From: JBALVT01 sp045110675
GTDB taxonomy: Bacteria; Pseudomonadota; Gammaproteobacteria; Pseudomonadales; Halieaceae
Length of the DNA stretch: 64,000 bases
Reading direction: 5' to 3'
Assembly (NCBI GenBank): GCA_045110675.1
Contig: JBGCGJ010000006.1
Span: forward strand, 1-64,000
Shown here: piece after piece, positions 8,111 to 16,779 of the stretch
How the letters are laid out: the number at the start of each line of letters is the position of its first letter
Position numbering within the stretch: position 1 is the stretch's first letter
The notes under the pieces: model-generated
Told to the model about the DNA's origin: nothing
Databases searched by the model: none
The model's input: the letters and a program-made list of their open reading frames with translations, nothing else
Made by a program: the position numbers and the translations under genes

Positions 8111-8770
8111 TCAAAACAAGTCGATATCGCCAGTCAGCGGTGTTTCCACCAAAGACTTCTGATACTGCATTTCTGTTTGCGCGATCACGCTGTCTTGGAC
8201 GATTGGCATTTTCTTCATCAGTACCTTGCCACTACCCGGGAAGTACACGACTTTGCGTGGGTGTCTGCCACCTAAATCCTCCGAAGTAATTGGAAGTAAT
8301 TCTGTTGCCAGATAATGAGTGACGAACTGGATATTTCTTTCGCCGATGTCAGCCATAGAAGACAACATCTTGCCGCCACCAAATAGCTTTATTTCAAGAT
8401 CTTGCTGACGTCCACCCAGGGCAAGAATATCGTTAATCATGTGCTCCATCGCAAAGGTGCCGTAGCGTGTGGCCAAATTCGTGCAGCCGCCGCCTTTTCC
8501 TCCGCTGTTGTCGTCTGGCAGCATGAAGTGGTTCATGCCGCCTGCACCGATATTCTTGTCTCTTATACAAGCGGATATGCAGGAACCCAGGACGGTAGTT
8601 ATGACTTCGTTTTGATTTGAAACGTAATATTCGCCCGGTAGAATTCGAGCGGAAAAAACTTCGTGCTTTCGATCCCAGTAACGCCGCACATTTTCGAAGC
8701 CCGGCAGTGATTTAGGCGGCACTGGCCGACTGTCACTACCCGACAACTTTCGATTAGCAGACAAGCTCAT
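8111..8770 (-). CDS. cheD: Chemoreceptor glutamine deamidase CheD
   Basis: Deamidates receptor glutamines, and in some systems stimulates CheC. The catalytic Cys64 lies in TTVLGSCISACI and the catalytic His81 in GGMNHFMLPD; the family core spans about residues 40-195. At 219 residues it has an N-terminal extension of about 35 residues and a C-terminal tail ending GDIDLF. The ATG overlaps the cheR stop as ATGA, showing translational coupling. The tail resembles the DIELF end of the CheZ-like protein two genes upstream, suggesting a shared docking partner (inference). Confidence 0.93.
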   Translation of the reverse strand: MSLSANRKLSGSDSRPVPPKSLPGFENVRRYWDRKHEVFSARILPGEYYVSNQNEVITTVLGSCISACIRDKNIGAGGMNHFMLPDDNSGGKGGGCTNLATRYGTFAMEHMINDILALGGRQQDLEIKLFGGGKMLSSMADIGERNIQFVTHYLATELLPITSEDLGGRHPRKVVYFPGSGKVLMKKMPIVQDSVIAQTEMQYQKSLVETPLTGDIDLF

Positions 8771-9639
8771 CGAGTCTTCCTATAGATTGTCTTGCCAATA
8801 AGCTCAAATCGCTCACAAACATTGTGTAACGTTTCGGAGTGACCAATAAACAGATTACTGTTTGGAGGCATCGCATTGGCGAATCGATCAAACAGTACTT
8901 TTTGAGTTTCTTTGTCGAAATAGATTACGACATTTCGACAAAACACAATGTCGAAAACGCCTTTCATCGGCCAGGTGTTCATCAAGTTCAGCTGGCGAAA
9001 CGTAATTAGCTTAGCCAGCTCCGGCGAAACCTGTACCTTGCCAGCATTAGCACCTTTGCCCTTGCGAAACCAACGCTTCTGGCGCTCCTCATCCAGGCCC
9101 TCAATTCTCTCTTGGGTATATATGCCCGCGCTGGCAGTGCGTATCACGTTACTATCCAGGTCTGTCGCGAGAATTTGTATATCGCGACTATCAATATCAG
9201 GAATACGCTCACGTAAGCTAATCGCCAGAGAGTAAGGTTCCTCACCTGTCGAGCAGCCAGCCGACCAGATGCGAATGCGTTTGTTCCTATTGTGTCCAGA
9301 GACAAGCGTTGGTAATACCGTGTTTTCCAGGTGTTTAAAATGATGATCCTCGCGAAAGAACGCAGTGAGGTTTGTAGTGATTGCATTGGTAAAACTTTCT
9401 AACTCAGCCTCGGGATTGTTTTCCACGAGCGAACAATAAGCGCTAAAACAGTCGAGTTTGTGAACCCGTAGTCGCTTGGCAAGGCGTCCGTAAACAAGGT
9501 CCCGTTTGTGGTCAGACAGCGCGATGCCGGTATTTTTTCGTACCAGTTCGCAGACGCGTTTGAAATCTGCATCAGTAAATTCAAAGGGCCTACCTTCCAC
9601 CAGCGGTGCAGTTTTATTCTTTTTCAGTGCAGCACTCAC
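8767..9639 (-). CDS. cheR: Chemotaxis methyltransferase CheR
   Basis: Methylates receptor glutamates using S-adenosylmethionine. Its 290 residues show the N-terminal helical CheR domain (from about 20: FKRVCELVRKNTGIALSDHK), the TNLTAFFREDHHF motif, the SAM-binding motif I (RIWSAGCSTGEEPYSLAI) and the later DIVFCRNVVIYFD. All expected parts are present. It lies nine bases after the CheZ-like gene and overlaps cheD. The MCP of the same operon ends in EWEEF, a CheR-docking type pentapeptide. Confidence 0.95.
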   Translation of the reverse strand: MSAALKKNKTAPLVEGRPFEFTDADFKRVCELVRKNTGIALSDHKRDLVYGRLAKRLRVHKLDCFSAYCSLVENNPEAELESFTNAITTNLTAFFREDHHFKHLENTVLPTLVSGHNRNKRIRIWSAGCSTGEEPYSLAISLRERIPDIDSRDIQILATDLDSNVIRTASAGIYTQERIEGLDEERQKRWFRKGKGANAGKVQVSPELAKLITFRQLNLMNTWPMKGVFDIVFCRNVVIYFDKETQKVLFDRFANAMPPNSNLFIGHSETLHNVCERFELIGKTIYRKTR

Positions 9640-9648
9640 AATCGTTCC

Positions 9649-10188
9649 TTAAAAAAGTTCAATGTCACTACCGCTACTCGACGCAGCGTTAGCTCGCAAA
9701 TTTTTCGGCTCTCCATCATAGGGTTCCATCTGTATCGAATCGTAAATGCGGCGCTCTTGTTCCTGGGAGTAAATCGAACGCATTTTTCCATGGAGACTCT
9801 TCCACAAGGACGGATGTTGAAGATCAGGCGCCTGCACAACTCCTTCTACAGCGACCAGGTTTTCCTGCACATGCAGACAACGCTGAGATAGGCGGTCGTA
9901 GAACTGCAATGCCTTCATCGCCTGCCCCAAACCGTGCTCTGCTTCTTCACAGCGGCGTAAAACGCTTTCTCGTAAATCTTCAGGCCCAATAGCACTATCG
10001 CCGCTCGAAATATCCTTCTGAACGGATCTCAAAGAACCGGCCGCCGCGACCACATGCTCCACAACACTTTCAATGGATTGCTCCGAGTCCTGAAGCGACA
10101 TATCGATCTGCGCCACCGCAGTCTTCAGCGCACGCACAATCTCTCGGGCGTCCGCATCGTGAATAGTTGTTATGCGATCCTTGGTCAC
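9649..10188 (-). CDS. CheZ-like chemotaxis protein, candidate CheY-P phosphatase
   Basis: A 179-residue, mostly helical protein with no certain family. The helix MKALQFYDRLSQRCLHVQENL holds Asp98 and Gln102 spaced as DxxxQ, the same spacing as the catalytic Asp143/Gln147 of E. coli CheZ (DFQDLTGQ). The preceding helices are hairpin-like, and the C-terminus ends in a Ser-rich linker plus GSDIELF, recalling the CheY-binding C-terminal peptide of CheZ. It is shorter than CheZ (about 214). Its position between the STAS gene and cheR supports a role in CheY-P removal. The motif is short, so a non-enzymatic role remains possible. Confidence 0.5.
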   Translation of the reverse strand: MTKDRITTIHDADAREIVRALKTAVAQIDMSLQDSEQSIESVVEHVVAAAGSLRSVQKDISSGDSAIGPEDLRESVLRRCEEAEHGLGQAMKALQFYDRLSQRCLHVQENLVAVEGVVQAPDLQHPSLWKSLHGKMRSIYSQEQERRIYDSIQMEPYDGEPKNLRANAASSSGSDIELF

Positions 10189-10280
10189 TACATGTTCTCA
10201 GTATTTTCGATTCAACGGCGAATACAGTGACCGTGTCCATGGAGATTATTGATCACTGCGAATAGTTTGATGCTTGTTGC

Positions 10281-10607
10281 CTAGCAAGCCGATTGTGGAA
10301 GACCTAACTCGTCTACCAGCCCGGTCTGCGCGGCGGCCTTCAACAGGGCCTCCGAAGGTGATCGCCATCTCAACTCTCGTCCATTGCCTTCAACAGCACG
10401 CCGAAAAGAAAGCAGCAACTGCAACCCGGCAGTATCTACCACTTCAACGTTCTCGGCGTTGACATCCACATCGGCTTCACGCGCAGCACACTTCTTCAAC
10501 CGACCCAACAACTTAGTCGCGTTCGAGATTTCCATACTGGCATCCAGCGCGATTTTACTCGCGCGTTTTTTACCCGACTTAGGGGCCTGTTCTTTTTTCG
10601 CTGCCAT
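10281..10607 (-). CDS. STAS-domain protein (anti-sigma-factor-antagonist type)
   Basis: 108 residues: a lysine-rich N-terminal tail (about 1-17) and one STAS domain. The domain has the NVEVVDTAGLQLLLSFRRA signature, in which the Thr of DTAG sits where SpoIIAA-like proteins carry the phosphorylatable Ser. AGGAG lies eight bases before the ATG at 10607, so the ATG at 10613 is less likely. No anti-sigma kinase is encoded nearby. STAS genes beside MCP genes recur in gammaproteobacterial chemotaxis clusters. The role may be to bind or scaffold the array, which is inference. Confidence 0.75.
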   Translation of the reverse strand: MAAKKEQAPKSGKKRASKIALDASMEISNATKLLGRLKKCAAREADVDVNAENVEVVDTAGLQLLLSFRRAVEGNGRELRWRSPSEALLKAAAQTGLVDELGLPQSAC

Positions 10608-10643
10608 TTTCATATCTCCTATACGATGCCTGTTAGCAGTGGA

Positions 10644-13397
10644 TTAAAACTCTTCCCATTCGCCGTCATCATCACTACCAACAGCCATCTGAGGAGCCGC
10701 AACAACAGGTTCGGCTTCAGCTCGCTCCACTACGGGGGCTTTGCTGTCTGACCAGGGGCGATCAACGGTTCGACGGTCTGTAAAAACCTTCTTAGCTGGG
10801 CTTCCCTTTGTTTGGAAAAATCCGACAAGTTCATTCAGACTACGCGCCTGTTCTCCCATGGATTCGCTCGCCGCCGCTGCTTCCTCTACTAAAGCGGCGT
10901 TCTGCTGAGTACTTTCGTCCATCTGAGCGACTGCTTTGTTGACCTGCTCAATGCCGTCGGACTGCTCCTGACTTGCCGCTGCTATCTCGGCGATGATGTC
11001 ACTCACTTTGGTGACTGAAGCCATGATTTCCTCCAGGGTCTGCCCGGACTCATCGACTAACTTCGATCCTTCATCAACCTTCGACACACTGTCTTCGATC
11101 AGATCTTTGATTTCCTTGGCAGCCGTCGCACTGCGGCCTGCCAAATTGCGAACCTCGCTTGCCACGACCGCGAAACCGCGGCCCTGGTCTCCCGCCCTAG
11201 CGGCTTCAACCGCGGCGTTCAACGCAAGAAGATTGGTTTGGAAGGCAATTTCATCGATCACGCCAATAATATCGGCAATCTTTTTGCTCGATGCTGTAAT
11301 TTCGCTCATCGCGGACACTGCATCGCTTACTACGCAGCCGCCTTTCTCCGCTTGCGACCGCGCACTGGCAGCCAACTGGTTAGCTTGCATCGCATTGTCG
11401 GCGTTCTGACGAACGGTGGAAGTCATTTCTTCCATACTAGAGGCTGTCTCTTCGAGACTCGCGGCTTGTTCTTCCGTCCTCTGAGAAAGATGTGTGTTGC
11501 CCTGAGACAATTCATGGGATCCATTGAGTACCGAGTTAGCGCTGCCGCTTATCTCAGCCATGACTTCGGTCATCTTCGCTATTGTTGCATTGGTATCGCT
11601 CTTTAACTGACCAAAAGAGCCTGAGTAATCGGCTTCAATAGTTTTAGTCAGATCGCCATGGGCCATCGAACCCAGAACACCGACGGTGTCGTTTATTGCG
11701 CGCTCTGAAACATCCATCAGTTCGTTGACACCGCTACTCAGAGTTTCAAAGAATCCATCTTTGTCACTCAGTTCAATACGCTGACTCAAATCACCCACCA
11801 TTGCACCATGCACAATCTCTTGAATCTCATTTTCAACAGAGACCTCCAGAGTCCGATCCATGAATTCGACGACCGTTCCCAGACGCGAACCATCCGCATC
11901 GACAATCGGGCTTGCGGTCAACCGCAGCGAGCGACCGCCAATTTCCACATCGTCAACATAAGTGTCTTTCAAATTACTCAGATCATTTTTTTGATGTGGC
12001 GAGTTTTCGTGAAATAAATCAATATCGGCGCCCATCAATTCGGCGCTGTCAAAATGAGGCAGATCTTTACGCAGATCTGATTGGGCCTCACGCATCATTG
12101 CGGTAACAGCCTCGTTCATATAGATAATTTTGTTGTCTGTGTCGGCAATCATCACATTGCCGTTAACGCAATCCAGCGCTTGCTTGATGCGACTTGTTAT
12201 GGCGGCTTGGGCTCGCTCACTTTCGATACTGGCACCCAACTTTTCCTGCATATCACTCAAAGCGGAAAGTACGTTGCCTATCTCATCGCTCGCATCTATA
12301 TTAATTTCGTTGTGAAGCTCTCCGTCACGAATGGACTCAAGCACGTCACGAGCATGGACAACTTGTACAACAATGGAACGGGAAACCCACCAGCACATAA
12401 AGCAGCCAAGCAGGAATACCACTGTGATACCACCCATTTGCTCCAGGCGATCCGTTTTAAAACCCTCGACGCGATTCTCGAGTAGTTCGAGCAGCTTCGG
12501 AGCAGTTTTATCAAACAATGCAAGGCTGGCAGTTATGGAACGAGAGCCTGCACCAAACACATCTGAATTAGCAACTTGAATATTCGTTGCCTCAATGATT
12601 TCGGACTGCGCCATATCCGTGAATTCACCAACCGAAGATCTAAGCTGCCGCTCTTCGGACTCCACCGCAGAGGCAATGTCGGCATTGGCTTCTACCGCGG
12701 TATCCACGGCGGTAGAAACATTTTCCGCCAATAGATTAGTAACCGAAGTAATTGAGCTGAGCGTTAGCAAATTCTCTCGTTCCAGAACTCCAGCAGCAGC
12801 CGCACCGGTTGAGATACCCCGAATAACATCCAGGTTTTCTGTTAGATTCGGCAACTTGTTGACGACCAGGTCCATCAAATAGAAGGTATCAAGATCGGGG
12901 TCGAGAATAAGATTTGAGGTATCACCCACGTAAACGATCAACGCCAGTATTTCACTGACTACTTCGGTGTGTTGTTCAAAGCTTTCACCGGCATCAAGAT
13001 TGTCAAAATTGCCAAGCAGGGATGACCAGCTCGACTGCAGTTGTGACCACTTGGCCGAGGTTTTGAGTAACTCACCAAACTCCCCCTCCATTTCGTCAAT
13101 CAATTCGATATCGCGACTCACCTCGGCGCGCACATTCTGTAGCTTCGATAAAACGCTGGAGTCGCCGTTGAAGTAGGCGCTTGACAGGCCACGATGTTTC
13201 GCTACATGCTCCAACATTCCGCGAACTGGCGAGATGTAGCTCACACCCGAGATTTCAGCCTGGGTAAATGCAATTGTGGAATTAATGTTCGAAAGGAGCA
13301 AACCAGAAGCAATAACTAATGGCAACGCTATCGTTCCGGCTATTAGCGTCAGCTTCACCCCGACGTTCAAATTCTTAACCGTGGACATAATGTTCAT
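10644..13397 (-). CDS. Methyl-accepting chemotaxis protein with NIT-like sensor, HAMP and PAS
   Basis: The only chemoreceptor in the window, 917 residues. TM1 is about 16-36, and a periplasmic helical sensor covers about 40-318. That sensor has HRGLSSAYFNGD and LDPDLDTFYLMD, resembling nitrate/nitrite-sensing (NIT) type helical bundles. TM2 is 321-345, followed by a HAMP (to about 395), a PAS domain (405-520, VNGNVMIADTDNKIIYMNEA), a second HAMP-like segment and the signalling hairpin with tip IAFQTNLLALNAAVEAARAG. The C-terminus is a flexible linker ending EWEEF, a CheR/CheB tether pentapeptide. The ligand is unknown. A GAGG site precedes the ATG. Confidence 0.9.
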   Translation of the reverse strand: MNIMSTVKNLNVGVKLTLIAGTIALPLVIASGLLLSNINSTIAFTQAEISGVSYISPVRGMLEHVAKHRGLSSAYFNGDSSVLSKLQNVRAEVSRDIELIDEMEGEFGELLKTSAKWSQLQSSWSSLLGNFDNLDAGESFEQHTEVVSEILALIVYVGDTSNLILDPDLDTFYLMDLVVNKLPNLTENLDVIRGISTGAAAAGVLERENLLTLSSITSVTNLLAENVSTAVDTAVEANADIASAVESEERQLRSSVGEFTDMAQSEIIEATNIQVANSDVFGAGSRSITASLALFDKTAPKLLELLENRVEGFKTDRLEQMGGITVVFLLGCFMCWWVSRSIVVQVVHARDVLESIRDGELHNEINIDASDEIGNVLSALSDMQEKLGASIESERAQAAITSRIKQALDCVNGNVMIADTDNKIIYMNEAVTAMMREAQSDLRKDLPHFDSAELMGADIDLFHENSPHQKNDLSNLKDTYVDDVEIGGRSLRLTASPIVDADGSRLGTVVEFMDRTLEVSVENEIQEIVHGAMVGDLSQRIELSDKDGFFETLSSGVNELMDVSERAINDTVGVLGSMAHGDLTKTIEADYSGSFGQLKSDTNATIAKMTEVMAEISGSANSVLNGSHELSQGNTHLSQRTEEQAASLEETASSMEEMTSTVRQNADNAMQANQLAASARSQAEKGGCVVSDAVSAMSEITASSKKIADIIGVIDEIAFQTNLLALNAAVEAARAGDQGRGFAVVASEVRNLAGRSATAAKEIKDLIEDSVSKVDEGSKLVDESGQTLEEIMASVTKVSDIIAEIAAASQEQSDGIEQVNKAVAQMDESTQQNAALVEEAAAASESMGEQARSLNELVGFFQTKGSPAKKVFTDRRTVDRPWSDSKAPVVERAEAEPVVAAPQMAVGSDDDGEWEEF

Positions 13398-13434
13398 CTT
13401 TCTTTCCTCTGTTTTCTGTATAAAGCGGTTTTTA

Positions 13435-13965
13435 TTAATTTTGACCGTCGTCTTCCTGATCTAACATTTTTAAAACACCCTCGTTCATCAGTTCATCGAT
13501 GTTGAGGAGAATTAGCATTTTGTCATCCTGGGTGGCCAGGCCCTTAATGGCGTTTGAACTGCAAGCACCGGCGAAATCGGGTGCGGGCTTTAAGTCCGCC
13601 TTGGCGATGTTGTGAACCTCTGATACCGCATCTACAACAACACCCATAGTGCGTTCCTCATCGGCTTCTTCATCTTTCACCCGAACAACGATGACAACAG
13701 TGGTCTCATCGAATTCGACGTCGTCGAGATTGAAAAGCGTGCGTAAATTAACAATCGGAACCACCGTGCCGCGCAGGTTGATCACGCCGAGAATATATTC
13801 CGGCATGTTGGGCATAGGCGTTACACCATCCCAGCCCTTGATTTCCTGCACACGCAAGATATCTACACCGTACTCCTCTTCGGCGAGCATAAAGGTAAGA
13901 TATTGGTCCAAGCCGTCTTCAGCTTGCATGTTTGTTTCGGCTATTGGTTGTGCTGCAGCATTCAT
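13435..13965 (-). CDS. cheW: Chemotaxis adaptor protein CheW
   Basis: Couples the CheA kinase to chemoreceptors. The 176-residue product has the SH3-like CheW fold from about residue 20 (QYLTFMLAEEEYGVDILRVQEI) with YILGVINLRGTVVPIVNLR and the characteristic VVIVVRV strand. N-terminal and C-terminal tails of about 18 residues each are acidic. AGGAG lies six bases ahead of the ATG. It sits between cheA and the MCP, the usual place in Che2-type operons. Confidence 0.95.
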   Translation of the reverse strand: MNAAAQPIAETNMQAEDGLDQYLTFMLAEEEYGVDILRVQEIKGWDGVTPMPNMPEYILGVINLRGTVVPIVNLRTLFNLDDVEFDETTVVIVVRVKDEEADEERTMGVVVDAVSEVHNIAKADLKPAPDFAGACSSNAIKGLATQDDKMLILLNIDELMNEGVLKMLDQEDDGQN

Positions 13966-13978
13966 ATTTTTCTCCTAC

Positions 13979-16210
13979 CTAAGCAACCGCATTGAGCGCT
14001 AGGGCTTTGCGATCGCAGTCTTCAAAGTGTGTTTGGATTAGGCCGGGCACATCAATAATCAATGCGACTGTGCCATCACCGAGTATGGTTGCACCGGAAA
14101 TCCCCTGGATTTGACGGAAGTTGGTCTCGAGACTCTTAATCACCACCTGCTGCTGCCCTAACAGTTCGTCAACAAACAGACCGAACCGTTTACCATCGGC
14201 CTCAACGACCATTAGCAAACCGTTTTCAAGCTCGCTCGTGCAGGTTTTCATGCCAAAAAGGTTACTCACCCGAATGATGGGAATATATTCATCTCGCAGC
14301 TGGTAAAGCTCTGATTGTCCGGTCACGCTACTGATCTGTTCCGACTTCATTTGCAAAGACTCAACAATCGAAACCAGAGAGACAATGTATGTATCGTCAC
14401 CCATCCGCACTAACTGACCGTCAAGAATGGCCAGTGTGAGAGGCAGACGAATAGTCACTGTGCTGCCAGCACCTAGATTGGAGTCAATGCTGACGTTACC
14501 GCCCAGGTCTCTTACATTTCGCCTAACAACGTCCATACCGACACCACGGCCCGACACGTCACTAAGCTGTTCTGCAGTTGAAAAACCGGGGGCGAATATA
14601 AGATTGTAGATACGCTCGTCGGAAAGATCTTCGTTTTCACCGACCAAACCTTTTTCTATCGCCTTACCGAGTATACGATCCCGATTGAGGCCGGCGCCGT
14701 CATCAATTACTTTAATGATGATGTCGCCACCTTCATGATACGCGGCCAGCTCCAGGGTTCCGGTCTCATCCTTTCCTGCAGCCTTTCTAACCTCGGGCGT
14801 TTCAATACCATGGTCGAGTGAGTTCCGCACTAAATGCACCAGTGGATCACCGATTTTTTCCAGAACGGTTTTGTCGACCTCTGTATTTTCGCCAGTCATT
14901 TTGATATCTATTTTCTTACCCAACTTGCTACTCAGGTCGCGAACAAGCCTGGGGAAACGACTAAACGAAAAACTCACTGGGAGCATTCTGATTTGCAAAA
15001 CACTCTCTTGCAGCTCGCGTGTATTGCGCTCCAATTGAGCGATACCATCACGCAGGTTCTCTAAACTTTTTTGATTGCCGTCTTCAAATCGGCTGCCCAT
15101 TTCACTGAGCATCGACTGGGTAATGACGAGCTCTCCCACCATGTTGATCAACTCATCGACTTTGTCGATGGCAACTCGAATCGATCCACCAGATTCCTTC
15201 GCGGGCGCTGCTTTGCTCTTGGCGGCTGGAGCGGGCACTGCTACTGGTGCTTGCGCTTCTGTTTCCGTTGTAGCTGAAGATTCAGTGTTAGATTCTTCGG
15301 TCTTCGCCGCTACAGGACTAAGAGAGCGGTCATCATTGACTGGAGTCAAAGATCGATCATCACTTTGCACTGGAGCCAAAGAGCGATCGTCGCCTGACAT
15401 GGGATTAAGAGAACGATCATCGCTTTCGACCGGACCACTACCTGCGGAATCAAGACTAACAATTTCCAGATCGCCTTCGTCTGCCACCCATGAAAAAAGC
15501 TCGCTAACTTCTTCTTCACTGGCATCACCGCGCAGAGTCAGCTCCCAGGACAGGTAGCAAAGTTCAGGATCGATTTTTTCCAGCTCCGGAATTCTCGAGG
15601 CATCGGTAACAATCTCCAGTTCACCGAAAGACTGCAGCTCACGAAAAATTCGAGCGGGTTCATTGCCACCTTTCAAAACCTCCGGGTGAGGCGTAAATCG
15701 AATGCTCCAGTTTCGTTCTTCGGACCCCGCAACAGTTTCTTCCACTTGCGTTGTGTCCTGGGCCTCTTCAAGCGCGGCTGATTCTTCTACTGTTTCGCCG
15801 TCTACGCTGTCTTGCCCAGCATCCCCACCCGATAGCATCTCATTGAGTTGCTGCAGTGCACCGTCAATACGCGGCTGATCATTTTCGCCTCCATCGCGGG
15901 CAGCGTTAGCCATGCCGCGCAAGACATCCACCGATTCGAGCAGAAGATCGACGTCCTCCCGGGTAACCGCTCGGCGACCATCGCGCATTTCATCCAGCAG
16001 CGTTTCCATCACATGGGTGAAATTGGAAATTTCCATAAATCCAAATGAAGCACCGCCACCTTTAATAGAGTGTGCCGCACGAAAAATTGCGTTGATTTCT
16101 TCTACGTCTGTCCCATGATCCAAAGTCAGCAGGCCTGACTCCATTACATCCAAACCTTCGAAGCACTCTTCAAAGAAAATGTCGTGAAACTCAGAAAGAT
16201 CAATCGTCAT
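13979..16210 (-). CDS. cheA: Chemotaxis histidine kinase CheA
   Basis: Central sensor kinase, 743 residues. P1 (about 1-105) carries the phosphorylated His47 in RAAHSIKGGGASFG. A P2-like ferredoxin-fold domain (about 168-255) probably binds CheY/CheB. A long linker (256-343) includes four copies of a DDRSL unit and then an Ala/Pro/Lys-rich stretch. P3 dimerisation (345-410), the P4 ATPase (HLVRNSLDHGIE, DDGAGLNRDRIL, GRGVGMDVVRRNV) and the CheW-like P5 follow. All catalytic boxes are intact. It follows cheY and precedes cheW by 13 bases. Confidence 0.96.
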   Translation of the reverse strand: MTIDLSEFHDIFFEECFEGLDVMESGLLTLDHGTDVEEINAIFRAAHSIKGGGASFGFMEISNFTHVMETLLDEMRDGRRAVTREDVDLLLESVDVLRGMANAARDGGENDQPRIDGALQQLNEMLSGGDAGQDSVDGETVEESAALEEAQDTTQVEETVAGSEERNWSIRFTPHPEVLKGGNEPARIFRELQSFGELEIVTDASRIPELEKIDPELCYLSWELTLRGDASEEEVSELFSWVADEGDLEIVSLDSAGSGPVESDDRSLNPMSGDDRSLAPVQSDDRSLTPVNDDRSLSPVAAKTEESNTESSATTETEAQAPVAVPAPAAKSKAAPAKESGGSIRVAIDKVDELINMVGELVITQSMLSEMGSRFEDGNQKSLENLRDGIAQLERNTRELQESVLQIRMLPVSFSFSRFPRLVRDLSSKLGKKIDIKMTGENTEVDKTVLEKIGDPLVHLVRNSLDHGIETPEVRKAAGKDETGTLELAAYHEGGDIIIKVIDDGAGLNRDRILGKAIEKGLVGENEDLSDERIYNLIFAPGFSTAEQLSDVSGRGVGMDVVRRNVRDLGGNVSIDSNLGAGSTVTIRLPLTLAILDGQLVRMGDDTYIVSLVSIVESLQMKSEQISSVTGQSELYQLRDEYIPIIRVSNLFGMKTCTSELENGLLMVVEADGKRFGLFVDELLGQQQVVIKSLETNFRQIQGISGATILGDGTVALIIDVPGLIQTHFEDCDRKALALNAVA
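15311..15421 (-). repeat. Four-copy DDRSL repeat in the CheA linker
   Basis: Residues 264-300 of CheA contain DDRSL at 264, 274, 284 and 293, each followed by a variable residue, then Pro and a short spacer. The unit is about 10 residues (30 bases), the last nine. The codons differ between copies, so this is a retained protein repeat rather than a fresh nucleotide duplication. Confidence 0.85.
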
Positions 16211-16275
16211 CGCTTACTGCACCTGAAATTTAGTGATGGTTTAGTCATTTTTTGGTCTGAAAGCGTCACAGGCAA

Positions 16276-16638
16276 TCAGTCCAACACTCTTCGAATTGTG
16301 GAAAGCAACTGCTCGGGGTCAAAGGGCTTAACAATCCAACCGGTGGCGCCCGCGTCTTTACCCTGCATTTTCTTTTCAGTGCTCGATTCAGTCGTCAGTA
16401 TCAAAATGGGTTTGTAGCGATAGTCACGCAATTTACGCAGATGCTTTACCAGCGTAATTCCGTCCATTTTGGGCATGTTGACGTCGGTTAGAACCAGGTT
16501 GACATTGGTTTTCTCGGCAATCTCAAGAGCCTCAACACCCTCGTTCGCCATAATCACCTCATAACCGGCACTCTCGAGCGTATAGGACACCATTTGGCGC
16601 ATCGATGGCGAATCATCGACAGCTAGAATGCTCGTCAT
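16276..16638 (-). CDS. cheY: Chemotaxis response regulator CheY
   Basis: First gene of the chemotaxis operon, a 120-residue receiver. It has Asp8-Asp9, the phospho-acceptor Asp52 (LTDVNMPKMDG), Thr82/83 (LTTES) and Lys104 (VKPFDPEQL). The sequence is of the Che2/PilG-like CheY type with MQGKDAGATGWIVKPF. It probably carries the signal from CheA to the flagellar switch: the FliM of this window keeps an N-terminal CheY-docking motif. A sigma28-like promoter lies about 140 bases upstream, and AAGGAG precedes the ATG. Confidence 0.93.
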   Translation of the reverse strand: MTSILAVDDSPSMRQMVSYTLESAGYEVIMANEGVEALEIAEKTNVNLVLTDVNMPKMDGITLVKHLRKLRDYRYKPILILTTESSTEKKMQGKDAGATGWIVKPFDPEQLLSTIRRVLD

Positions 16639-16779
16639 TGTTTAATCTCCTTACTTCTGGCTTTTGCGTTGCGGGCGCCGGGAACCAGTACCCCAACTGC
16701 ATTTTTTATATTTGCCCAAGCGTATCTAACTGATTTGCATACGCTTAGCCTCAACCGCGCAAATTCTGCGATCAATTAC

